Assembly (NCBI GenBank): GCA_001792895.1
Contig: MARA01000003.1
Span: 2,170,001 to 2,234,000, forward strand
Origin: Lentinus brumalis
Lineage: Eukaryota; Basidiomycota; Agaricomycetes; Polyporales; Polyporaceae
DNA length: 64,000 nt
Direction of reading: 5' to 3'
In this document: positions 23,069-34,531 of the stretch, piece after piece
Layout of the letters: each line of letters begins with the position of its first letter
Position numbering within the stretch: the first letter of the stretch is position 1
Made by a program: the position numbers and the translations under genes
Notes under the pieces: generated by a model
The model's database searches: none
The model's input: the letters and a program-made list of their open reading frames with translations, nothing else
Told to the model about the DNA's origin: nothing

Positions 23069-26000
23069 GTGGCTGCGGGAAGTGATCAGGGCGCAGAGCG
23101 AAGGCGATCAGAGATCTCCCCAAGCTCGCGCCTGCAGAAATTGGGCAGATGGAATCTGAAAACACGCGCGCCAGCTTCCCCGTCTCCAGGCAAATGCAAA
23201 TTCCCATATGCGGGGCGGGCCCACCCGACACATCGGCCCTTCCTCGGCAACTATCCAATCTTCCTGGGATCGAGATTGTGCGTCTCCGATTGCGCGTCAT
23301 GCGCCTGCCTGATTGGAATGCTCACACCCGGCAGCACTGCTCACGTCTCCTCGTGTCGGTCTTCGCTTCCGATCCTGTCCGCGCGCGAACCCATCTGCCG
23401 TGTCCCGGTCGCCGGGTGTGCTGCTGCCTGCCCCATTCGGCTGCGTCCTGCTGCTTCCCTGCGATAATCGTCGCCGCCAGTCGAATCGCGATAAACATGC
23501 GCTTCCGTCACCGTTCGAGCCTCCGCAACCAGCAGCCGCCACCAACTCGTGCCCCTTCATTCGTGGCAACCCCCCGACTGCGCCTGCAGATCACCGCCAT
23601 CCGGAAATCAGCCTTCCTCGCACCACCCCAGGACGCCGCTGGTCTCGGCCGTCCAGGCGTGCATTCATTGCCCTCGGCCCCCTGCAGCGGGCAACGCTAC
23701 GCAACATCAGCTCATTACGGCTGCACGGTTCGAAGCGCACCATCTCCTGATGCGCGGCTGATCGCACCCCATCATGATCCCTGCAGGGAGCACACACGCG
23801 TCTATCCGAGAGGGGCAAGACAAACGCTGTTCTGTTCCAAGACGGCCGGCTTGTTGACAGATCGCGAAGCAGCCCCCGCTGTGACGCCGTCCCCGCCTCC
23901 GCCACTCCCATGTACCAAACCAAACGCCACGCCACGTCGCACGGAGTGCCCGGGCCACCCGCCAGCTCTTCTGTGACGCGGCACGAGACGCAGGCTGCGC
24001 TGCCCGGCGCACGCCGCCCTCATCGGACGGAGACCCTGTTTGTTGGACGTCTGGCGTGCGAAGGAAGAAGCGGCCCAGCGCGGCGGGCGGGCACGCGAAC
24101 GGTCCACACGAGATGCAATCTGCGATCTGTTCCCCCGCTCGCGTCCCAGCTGCGTTAGGCCATTTCGGGCGTGGATTTCTGGAAGCGCGAGCGAGGGCGA
24201 CACGCGCGGTCGGACAACGCCGTTCTCGACAAACGCCGGGCGACCCTGGTGACGTGCGCGGACCTCTCGCCGCGGATGATCTCTCCAGCGCGATTCCGAA
24301 TCCAATTGCCCAACACAGCCTCCGTCTGCCGGCCGACGCCCACTGAGCCCGCCCAGCCCCGCCGCAACCCGCCGCTGACTTCGGAAGCGGGCCCGCCGTC
24401 AGCTTTATGTATTTTTGTCCCCGCCCCGCCCGGCGCCTGCATTCATGTCGACTCTTGCCACGGTCCCAGGCCTCCTTGAGTTTAAGCCTGATTTCCGCCT
24501 GATCATCTCGTCCGATCCCTCCATATGCCACACGCATGGGGAGCAAGCACCCGCCGTCGTGAGGCACGCCAGTGTCACACTAGCCCTCCGGGTGAACGGC
24601 GGCGGGCCAGCTGACAGCACTAGAACCTCGGTCCGGCGGGGGGCAATGTGAACTTCCAGACGAGAACCACGTATGTACACATGATTCCAAACGAGCGACC
24701 GCCGCCGGCAACGGCAGCCAGTCTGAGTGAGTCGCTCGCTCGGACGATTCCATACGAGCCCCAAGCGAGCCTGACAGCGAAGTTCGAACGTCCTCGGCGC
24801 GATGATTGGCTGGCGAGCTCAGCGAAGAGGCGGAGCGCCCGCACGAAAGCAGGAATGGGGCGGAACGAGCGATGGGCGGGCCTGGAGCCGCAACGTAAAC
24901 GGGCCAGGGGTCGGGAGAATGTACGCAATCAGTATCTGTATGTATCCGTCTTGTCGTCGGCCGAGGGACCCTGGCTCGCGTCAGCTCGCGTCCAATACTG
25001 CGATCGGCCGCCGGCCGCACGCAAATGAATGAATCATGGAGTGCGTTGTTGCGATCAGGTCGCCGGATTGGACATCCCCGTGCGTCAACTTTGACTTTAA
25101 AAGCTCCTTGGCGCGTCGTGGGCCCGTCTGTGCTCGGGACAGGGAAGGGAACGGGGAAGGCCTGTCTGTATACATACTTACTATTAGTATGCATGACATC
25201 GCCGTCCGACGTCCGCTGACGTCCTCCAGCCCTGTATCCATGCAGACGTGTCCCTGATACAGTAACAGAGCCAGGACGCGTCCATTGTGATTTGATGAGC
25301 ACGGACGGCTTAGTCAGAACCCAGACAGGCACGCGGCAACGCTGAATCCGATTCCGATGCATCTCGTACGTGGAACACGTCATGCCGCCATCTCGCCATC
25401 CCGGCGGGATCCTGCGACTGACTGAAGACAAGACACACAAGACCTCGTCTCCAGCCTGGCTTCTAGCTGTGATCGCCTGCACCTTCGCGCCCGCGGACGC
25501 TCATAAACGTGTACGAGTACATGCGCCCACGGACAGCGGAAATGAAGCGTTCTGGGAATCTGGAATCCCCGCCACGACGAGCCGCCGCAGCGATGTCCGC
25601 GACTCCGCGCATAGCTTCTTCGGGTCCAAACGCCAAATGCCCGTCGTCACGACACGCGAGCTTCGAGAGTCGCGCTGTCTCAGATTACTGCATAATGAAT
25701 TAGAAGACGCGAAGCACCCCCGCCCCATGCCGCGTTGCAGCCTGAGCAACACGCGACGCCCGAGTCCCGACGCAGAAGCACGCGAAGACGCCGCGTGACT
25801 CGCCTTGCCGAGCGACTGCAGCTGCCCTTGTCCGAACCCAGAAGTCTCTTTCGAGGCTGAGCGCCGCGGTGCGCAAATGCCATCCTGATTCCTGCGTCGC
25901 CCCGAAACCGCCACCGCCGCGCGTACGTACGTACGTGCTCTCGACGCCCGTTCGAACTTTTCCGACTTCCGAGGGCGTACCGGGATCCGCCTAAAACGAT

Positions 26001-29000
26001 TCAAGTTTGAAAAGGAGGCCAGAGCCAAAACATTCCTGCAGTTGGTGTTGGCACGCAGCCACGCCGGAACTTGGGAGCGTCCGTCCGTCGTCGCTGGGGA
26101 ACCTGCGAGGCGAGACAGCGGCAGGCGGTTCTACTTAAAGGAAGTGTGGGGAAGAGTGCCGACCCGCCTCGAACCGCCCGATCGTGCATGTGCATGTGGC
26201 CGCCGCCGGACGCGACTCGCGACGCGACGTCTCGGTGGCACTTTGAAGCCCGTTGGGGGTCCGGGACAGGCCATCTTCGCTCCGCGGCCCGCCACTACGC
26301 GTTTCGAACCTTGACGACGCCGTCCGGGCATTCCGAATCCAGTGTGCGCGCGCAAGTCCACTGACAAGACACAAGGACAATGTCCGATCGATGCGGGAGG
26401 CCCCATGTTTGAGTTTGGTCGAAGCTGAGAGCTCGGGCGTTCCGTGGCACGGTGGTTCAGCGTTTCAGTCCGAGATCAGGCCGCCATGGTGCGGGAGCGT
26501 AGACTAGCCTGGGAGCGTTACGACAATCCGTGCCATCCCGCGAATGGACATGGGATGCGGTGCTGTTTCAATTTGCTGCTTGCCTCTGCTTGCATCACTC
26601 TGCACAGATGGCAGGCCATCTCTGGGGTCAACTCGAACCTAACTCAGCCTGCGCAGAATCGCAGATAGATGCATCTAGATGGGATGAAGGGCGTGCGACC
26701 AATGACATGTCCGTGTCCTTGCGACGGTCAGGTGAGTTAAGACCAGTTTGCATTCAGTCGTCCAGTTCGACAATGCAGCAAACCATGTACGCACCGTGCC
26801 TCCGGAAACCGGGCATCACCTTCGCCTCCTTCCCATCCCATCTGCCCCCTATCGTGATGCAAGTCCACAGCGAGCCGCGTTCCCGCGAACTGCGTCTATA
26901 TGAAAGCATCCGCGTCAGCGCTGCAGAGTTCAGACGCCATGCCCATTAGTCAGTTGGAGTCCACGAACGCCTGACCAATACATCGAACACTCACCGAGAG
27001 GAGGTAGAGCGAGCCTCCAGAAGGCAGAACCCACCAGAACCCCGCGCGGCCTGCAGCGAAGACGCCAGGAATTCGTACCGCGCGAACGGGGCGGTCTGCA
27101 GCCACCACTGTTCAGGGTCCCGAAGCTTTACCGGCCCAAGAGCAGCCCGGGAGAGACGATCCAGATCCCGGATATACCAGGCCTTGAATGTGTGTGTCGC
27201 CGAAGCTGGGACGAGCAGCGAATAGCAAATAGCGGACGAACGACGCCGCTCGCTTCACACTCCACAGCTCGCGTCTCGGATGTAGAACCCGGGGATCCAG
27301 GCTCCAGGGAAACGGCGGCGACGTGCTGTATCAGGAGCGAGTGAACTCAGTGGACGCTTATGGCCTGTGGAGGAGCAGAGCTAGAGCCGTGCGCGGACGG
27401 CGCGGGATCGTCGACCCGGGCGGCGGCACATCTAGTGCCTCATCTTCACCAAGTACGCCTCCGCGTCTTCGAGCCCGCGTCTGGTCCAGTCTTCTTGGGC
27501 TCCTCATTCCCGTATCGGCGTGTTCGGGCGTCCGTGTGCGAGGCGCTCTCCGGAAGGGCACCATCTGCACCCGAAGCGGCAGAGGGTGATGCAGCGCAGA
27601 GCAGCCGCCAGTCCAGAGCCAAACAAAGAGGATCCGAGCGAAGAAGTCTTGTCGGACAGCGGCGCAACGGGGGCATAGCAGCGAGCTGGCCTGGCCTTGG
27701 CAGGTGGACACCCCGCAGCTATAATTGGTGGCGGGACGTGCCGGCGGAACAGCGTGCGGCGTTCGCTGTGCAGCAGCCCTGGAGGTAGCTTGAATGGTGT
27801 GTGTGTTGAATTGCAGCGTGGAGAGGCGCGGGTAAGGCGGCGGAACGATGGCGCAAGAGCCCCTGCGCGACATGCAATCACTGGGCGTAGTCGGGAGGAT
27901 CCACGTCCAGCCTGCGAATCAATGGTGATTCTGCGTGGTAGGTCAAGACATCAGCCAACGTCCGGGGTTTAAGGACGGAGTAATACCTCGGCCCTCGGAG
28001 TGTCCACACTGAAGGGAAGCCAACGATGCATTGTTCGCATCGCCACGAGGCCCGCTGCGTCGCGCGATATCCAGATGGAACATGGAACCTGAAGCGGCAG
28101 TCGAACCTTAGCGCCACCAGACCCTAGGCTGGGGAAAGGACGCCGGATGCACAGACTCGGAGCCTGTAGGTGGGTCAGATGGCGTCGTCCTCGGAGAGAG
28201 TGCGAACGTCCAACGCGCGACATCCGGATATCTGGACGCCTAGTAAGCCTATTGGCCTTCCGGTCTTCTCGCTGTGGGAAGGGAAGTCGAGAAGCCAGCC
28301 TGCGTGCATTGCCTGGTGAGCGGGCGAGGGAACCTGTCAGACAAGTTCCAGGTGAAGGGCCCCCACGAATAACGGATGCCGGATCGCGATAGGCGTACGC
28401 AGAGACGCCAGGGCGTGCGGTACTGTACGTGACAACGTCCATCCCATGCCAGCTTGGACGACATTGCTCCCATGCTTCGAGAGCTTATTAGCGCTTATTC
28501 CTGACCCGGCCGCAGCTCCCGGGCTTTCTCCGCAAACGTATGACGGGGAAGTATACAGACGCGCGAGACGGGGATAGATGCGGGGATCTGAACTTTGCCA
28601 GTTCCGCCCTTGGAGTCGTGAGAGTCCCCACGCCGTGCCGTGCGTCCGCGAAAAGGTTTTTGGAACTCAGAATTCCGGCGTCGGAGAGAAGCTCGCGATG
28701 GCGCAGCGGGTCAGGGGAGAGAAGCGGGAGACGCTGCCACATGTGCAGTGCACACGTACCATGCTTCGCTAGGCTAGCAGCTGATCCTCGTGTGGACAAC
28801 TCAAACAGATCAATGTTACTGTGGAAGGTTCGTTAGATGTCACGGTCTAGGCTGGACAACTGAGGACACGCACCTTCCTGGATGGAGTATGAGGCTCTCT
28901 ACCTCAGAACTAAGCACTGAGCAGCCCTAGTGTCTTCCTCACGTCACCTAAGTATTTTGACCCGCTGTGCACTTCCATCCAGGAGCAACACGAGGCGTGG

Positions 29001-29499
29001 GATGCCGGCAATGATGACGTTGCTGCGAAGGGTGAGGCTGATCAAGGTCGAGACCTGCGCGCGCAGTTACCGCTGCAGGGACTACAACGAGCAGGAACAG
29101 CGGGACGGCAGAACAACGCCCGCAGATGCGGCGAAGCGATCGGACTACGCTCGAGGATTTTGCGCGAGAACGGTTAGACTGCGGATCGTAATCCCATATA
29201 TGAGACGCAGCAGCTGGATGAAATGAAATGGGCGCGAGGACGTCAAGGATACATGTGTGACGCTTCGCGAAGTGCCAGATAGACGTCTTTGGACCCTGAG
29301 ACCCGGGGTCATCACATTGGATCGAGAAGGGCAGGAAGCCGCGAGCGCAGGCACCGTCGTGAACATAGATAGATGGCTTCCCATCGCACGCGCCTGGTTC
29401 GACATATGGCTGATGAACGCGCGATATCTGGAGAGAATATCTGGAATCTAGATGCGCAGGATTCAGCGTCAGAGGGCCTGTGGTCTGATGGGATAGAAC
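23069..29499. other. 6.4-kb gene-poor stretch upstream of Ssn6
   Basis: Long open frames occur (286 codons at 23707-24567 and 300 codons at 24580-25482, both -), but their Arg/Ser/Pro/Cys-rich composition, absence of domains and overlap with equally long frames on other strands mark them as GC-rich chance frames. No tRNA or transposon features seen. The part nearest Ssn6 is presumably its control region. Confidence 0.5.
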
Positions 29500-29858
29500 T
29501 CACCGCTGGCTTCTAAGCTTCTGTGCGTGTGCCGCCGGTATAGCCCCCGCTGATTAGCAGGTATATCAAAGTAGCGAGAGAAACATACCAGGGTCCAGAA
29601 GACCCACATCTGAGATCGATACCAGGTGGCCGGTTCGCATCAGCTGCTGGCATCCTTGTGGTCCATGCCGTCGCAAATGCGAGTCGTGTAACCTGCCCAA
29701 GGAGTTCAAAAAGTGGTCTCGTATCGTCTTCCTGTGATAAGAGTGTCGCAAGCCCGGATGCTGTAAACGTCTGTTCATCGGGTATCTGTGTGGTCATCAG
29801 TGTAAATGCCGTTCTGTGCGCGATGTGGACTTACAACAAAGAGAGCCGAGATCGCCAT
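29500..29858 (-). CDS. Candidate 73-residue protein from four exons, function unknown
   Basis: Four exons (29858-29835, 29785-29693, 29643-29589, 29549-29500) have GT..AG borders, total 222 nt, and stay in one frame from ATG to TGA. The product starts MAISALFVIPDEQTF, goes on through SQEDDTRPLFELLGQLMR and GHLVSISDVGLLDPAG, and ends AHAQKLRSQR. Introns are 39-50 nt, in the size range seen elsewhere in the window. I do not recognise a family. Further exons on either side are possible, because a GTGAGT lies at the stop codon. Confidence 0.4.
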
Positions 29859-30364
29859 ATCGCTCGTTGCAGTACGAGTGTGGTTCGCAGTCGTTCGCAG
29901 TGCTGCAATTGCAGTATACGACTGATGCCGAAGATAGATTTGGATTGCACAAGAACCCACGAGCATTCTCAAAGCGAGATATCGCCGCAAGAATGCGGTC
30001 TTATCCTGACGACGGCGTCCCAATCATCCGAGCTTATTTCTGAACTCGGGGAAGATCCAGGCACTACACCCAGGACCGTGAGTAGACTGCATGGCGGTGG
30101 GAAGCAGGTCAAAGCCGCATATATGCAGCCTAGCGGAGGACAGCTCGCGAATTGAATCCGACGTTCAGCGGTGAGCGAGCTAAGTCTGAGTTGGATGCTG
30201 TTGGATGGTGGTGGTTGGGAAGTTCAAAGCCGCCGCGCCTACATAGCACCACAAGCGCCCGAGTGACGTGTTCTCGGACCTTCGCCACCGCGCTCTGAGT
30301 CTCACACGAACAACTTGACCTTGAACCTCCACGACCGATTCACGGCCGTCAGCGACGTTGGCGA
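29859..30364. promoter_or_regulatory. Region between the candidate small gene and the SERF gene
   Basis: About 500 bp between divergently oriented genes. No clear motifs. Assigned as promoter region by position only. Confidence 0.35.
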
Positions 30365-30793
30365 GATGACTCGTAAGTGCTGTCCAGACCAGCTGCTCGA
30401 ACCGTCTCGATTCACTCCAGATATCTCGTCGTATTCGCGAAAATGTAGGTGGTAACCAGCGGGAGATGGACCGCTTGAAAGCGGCGAAGAAGGCGGCCGC
30501 TGCGAAAGCAAAGCCAAAGGAGAGCGCGGCGGGTTTGCAGCAGCGGAGAGAGAGGTGAGTGTCTTGCGGGCCACACTCGCCTCGCGTCCGTGCGGCATGA
30601 GTGCGTACGTTCACCCCGCTCACACGCTGTGTGCATGCAGGGACGCTGCAGCTCTGCGTGAGAAGCAGAAGGTGAGTGCTTGTCCTTCATTCTGGGTGCC
30701 GTCTGCCTCAATCGAAACCCAATCGTGCAGAAAAAGGAGGAAGAGGCCGCCGCCGCCGCTGCAGCCGCAAGCAAGGGAGGCGGGAAGAAATAA
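30365..30793 (+). CDS. SERF-family small EDRK-rich protein
   Basis: A tiny, very basic/acidic protein of about 65 residues. The start ATGACTC at 30365 is joined by an intron (30372-30458) to GGT AAC CAG..., giving MTRGNQREMDRLKAAKKAA. This is the hallmark N-terminus of SERF/4F5 proteins, which bind nucleic acids and alter amyloid assembly in animals. A second intron follows QQRRER at 30555 and a third follows LREKQK at 30670. The C-terminus is KKEEEAAAAAAASKGGGKK. The two lysine/alanine-rich segments are as expected for the family. Confidence 0.87.
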
Positions 30794-31329
30794 CATCTAT
30801 GAGGGGAGGGTTCCCGTGCTTCCGTCGTCCGCTCTCCTCCCGCGTTAGCGAAGTCCTGGTCGGATGGTCATCCTGGTGGCGTGTGGTGGGCGCGATGTTG
30901 CGATATCATCTTTGTGCTCTGGTGCGGTTTTCGTTAGATCTCCACTTTCTTATCTGTATTCCATATGGGCCATCGAACGTGCTGTTTTATCGACAAGCAC
31001 ATCGCCGGATCATCTGCTGACGACAACTGTCTATTAGTTCCGATGTGACTGTTGACATCCCGTACAACTCCGTCCCGGGAGGCGTATTTCGCCCGCGTGT
31101 CGACTCCGCGCAAAGGTGACACGCATCAGACACGTTCCTTTCAAGTGATGAAACTATGCTTGTAAACACTGACTTCTACACAGATTTATCGCGGTGCAGA
31201 TGTCGATCCCGGCTGAGCTCCTCAGCACGGTGCGTATCATCGTTGGTACCATCATTGACATGCTGCGAACCGTCAATCGCTGAGACCAAGGTACGTGCCA
31301 TCCGCTCGTCGTCGGCCCGAGCCCTGCAC
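30794..31329. other. Convergent intergenic region without a gene
   Basis: Lies between the 3' ends of the SERF gene (+) and the first DUF6534 gene (-). Nothing recognisable; probably 3' untranslated sequence of both. Confidence 0.5.
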
Positions 31330-33535
31330 TCACACAATCTTCACATCAGTCTCGCTTTCGGGCGACGGCCCAGAGACCTCCTGGGACTGACCAAACGCCT
31401 CCCGGCGGATCGTCTGCTCGATCTCGATGTTTACTTGCAACGGCTGACCCCGACGCTAACTCAGTACCGGTTACATATACAGAAAGCGCACGCAGAACAC
31501 GCGCACCTTAGCAGGATCAGATTCCGATCGCACTTGAGGCTTGAATTTTGTGGGCGGGGGACGACGCATGACCAAGTACGTCAACTTCGCTGCTGTTCGC
31601 CGTGCGGGCAGGGTCACAGTACTTACCGACCACGGGGCTCCGGGGCTCCGGGGAGAATAGAGGCCAGCGAACATGACCGGCATTGGAAAACCCTCGCTAC
31701 GAGAGCCCCCAGATCTGTTCGACAGTGATCTTCGAGCATTCAAGCTGCGGATAGGCCCCACGTGAGACCGAGTCAAGGTCCCAAATGGTGTACGCACCTC
31801 GCCAGCAACGAGTTTGCGTAAACTAGAGGGCGGTCAACGGTTAACTACCGGTTACCCTGCTTCTGGATCCGGTCAGAACACTCACGCTTGCTGATTGCGA
31901 GGTGCAGGCCCAAGAACACGAGGTTGTCGGACATTCTCACCCACTGGGCAGCAGAGCGGTCAGCGTGGAGGGCAATGTGGTCCCTCCTCAAGGACGTACG
32001 CAGATCAGGGCCACGGCTGTTGTGACGCTGTCCTCATATGTCCGCTAGTCAGTCTGACCGTACAACTTCACATGACGTACAACCCACCAGGTGAGCATCC
32101 CGGTTTCCACGGTGTACAGAGTGAGCATGTTGATAACACGGTCCATCCTGGCCAGGGTGTCACCAACGTGGTATGCCGTGAGAGCTCGAGACCATGCACT
32201 CACCTGTCAAGCCCACTCTTCCTTTGCCGGAGGTAGTAGCACAGGATGACAGTGATGATGATGTCGAGAGCGGTTGATGTCGACAGGCCCAGAGTGAACA
32301 CATACTATCATGTACACGACATGTGAGCAACTACACGGCGACTCCGCATAAAAGAACCGCACTGCGTATCTTTTGACGAACTGCTCGAAGCTTTCCAGCA
32401 GTATCCTGGGATCCGTGTCAGTTCCGTGAGTGGGATTGAACCGCAATGCAACTTATGCCGTACTGACATCTCCGTTGTAGAAACTACGGTCAATACTGGC
32501 TATGAGATCCGCTCGATCCGAGGACTATCTTGGGTGCGCTCACCTGTTGCAGCAACTTCGGAACCGGGTGCATTTACCGGTAAGCGCTCCAGCTTGCGCG
32601 AGAGAAAATGCGTACATACTCACCAAGACGCACGAATGCCAGGGTCACCTGCAGTAAACCATGTCAGCAGCGGCAGGCAGCGGCGCGACGGACACGCGGA
32701 TTCGACTCACCAGCGGCACAGTGATATACCAATTTCCATGACTGACTATCCGTTGGTCAGGATGGAAACCCTGCAACGAAGCACGATAGGTGCCTTACGG
32801 GTATGAATACGATGGGAAAAGAAGCTGTCGGGAAGCATTGTTCATTGTATGAAAGTCTTCGTGAGGTGGAGAGCTGGGCCGATGACTCACCAGTGCACAA
32901 GGAAGGTCGTGGTTGCCTATGATCAGGGCATCAGCATCACCGCCCGACGAGCACTTGAACGAACGGCTTACGGTGAGAGCGACGGTGACCTGAACGATGA
33001 CGGTGAGTAAGTTTCGGACTCACCACGGAAACCGTTCCGCACTCACCGCAATTGACCTTCACGGCGCTGCAGGGTCAGCCGATGCACGCAAGGACAGCCG
33101 GGCGACTGACCAGGTGATATAGTCCAGCCCCTCGAAGTTACCAAAGTTCACGATCAAGTTTTGCCAGTTTGCGGTGCATATCATAGCCGAATGAATGGTG
33201 TCGAGAATCCACACGACCCCGACCTAGCATGGGCGACGACGTATGAGCCAGCATCCGGCTTCCACGCGATATCGCTTTGAACACTCACTATCCACTTCGT
33301 CTTCTTGGAATCCGATGGGTAAAGTTGCCAATAGAGGACGACTTGCATGAAGACCACGCCGGACAGGCTGTCAGCTATGGTTCAGCACAGGGCCACAGTA
33401 CGTCTTGTGCCAGCAAGAATTTTGTACTCACAACAACGCGACCATACCACCGACCAGGACGGCGCCGAACGAATGGTCCAGAGCGTTCCGGTGAGGGCCA
33501 TCAGACTCAAGCACCTGTGTCCAAGGGAGGTCCAT
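31330..33535 (-). CDS. DUF6534-type seven-helix membrane protein, copy 1
   Basis: Members of this family, greatly expanded in Agaricomycetes, are plasma-membrane-like seven-helix proteins of unknown role. Starts MDLPWTQVLESDGPHRNALD, then FGAVLVGGMVALF and SGVVFMQVVLYWQLYPSD, the usual first two helices. It continues with VGVVWILDTIHSAMI, a short exon giving TTTFLVHCFFSHRIHTL, SHGNWYITVPLVTLAFVRL, LSTSTALDIIITVILCYYLR, MDRVINMLTLYTVETGML, MSDNLVFLGLHLAISKLYAN, SLLASLNARRSL and a polar tail ending ESETDVKIV. At least ten introns, several flanking exons under 30 nt. The exon encoding HCFFSHRIHT and the acceptor after GGATAG at about 32743 were chosen because both copies obey the same solution. 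Confidence 0.85.
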
Positions 33536-34531
33536 ATTGCAATGGGGGTGTACGGGAACGGGGTGGCTCAGTCTGAAGCAGAAGGTGAAACCGACGGCGT
33601 GTCCTCCCCGGGAGCTGCACCTTATACGATGCTGTCGGTCAGTGCCCTCTTTCACTGCGTAACGTGGACCCTACTGATTGATACTACTATAGTGAACGCT
33701 TTCTCTGACAGATGCGAGCAAGCAGGCATGGAGTCGCGATGGGCTCACCACGTCTCCGAATCCGCCGCGGCGCCGCATTGCATTGATGCATAGCTGCGCT
33801 CGTCTTCATTGGATCGTGCTGCCCGCAGAACGCGTATTGACCACGCATTCTGCTGTTGGGGACGAGGCTCCGCCGCCGCTCCGGCGAAGAACAGGACTCA
33901 AAATGGACGAGGTGTTGTTCTCTCAAAGCTTCTTCAACCTGCTCGTCGGTATCAGGGTGCCGGCCTGGATGAACCGCTCTACGAGATGTATCAGAATTTG
34001 TTCACCTTCGTGGCGTTCGCAGTCATATATGCCCGACCGAACCCATTCCGATGTCAGAACAAAGCCATCGTACAATACCTGTCCAAAGTCCTGTTATTGA
34101 GAAGGGCTGAACGTTGAACGCTGATGCCATCTAGACTGCTCATGTTGGATCATGGCAGTGGCACGTAGGCTCGCACTCGGGCACGTCGCTCATGGGACTT
34201 CATCTCCTGTCTCTCGAAGGCGGAAACTGCTGATAGGAGGAGGACTTGTGTGCGGTGGCCGAAGCGACCGACACATTCGTGAAACCCCAGAATATCGCGC
34301 CCGCTGCTTGAGGGAATAGTACGGGGCTTTCAAGTTTCTGCACAATCCTGCTAGACTACTAGGGGAGTCACCATCGAACAAAAATGTATAGGATGTCTCA
34401 TACATAATTAGAACTATGGCACAGAGGCCTATTACTGTTGTCGTAAAGTATATATACGTATATCTGGCTACTTCGCGACGGTACCGGTGGCCACCGGAGG
34501 TGCACTGCATGGTGACAAGATCTAAGCCTGA
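33536..34531. other. 1-kb spacer between the two DUF6534 genes
   Basis: Contains the promoter of copy 1 and the 3' region of copy 2. Short frames only. Nothing else recognised. Confidence 0.45.

Noticed and set aside
23707..25482. Two long - strand frames (286 and 300 codons) upstream of Ssn6
   Set aside because: Low-information Arg/Ser/Pro/Cys/Gly composition, no domains and equally long frames on the other strand. I treat them as chance frames.
32425..32450. Sequence resembling the tRNA B-box (complement of GGTTCAATCCC)
   Set aside because: The flanks do not form a T-arm or acceptor stem, and the site lies inside the first DUF6534 gene.
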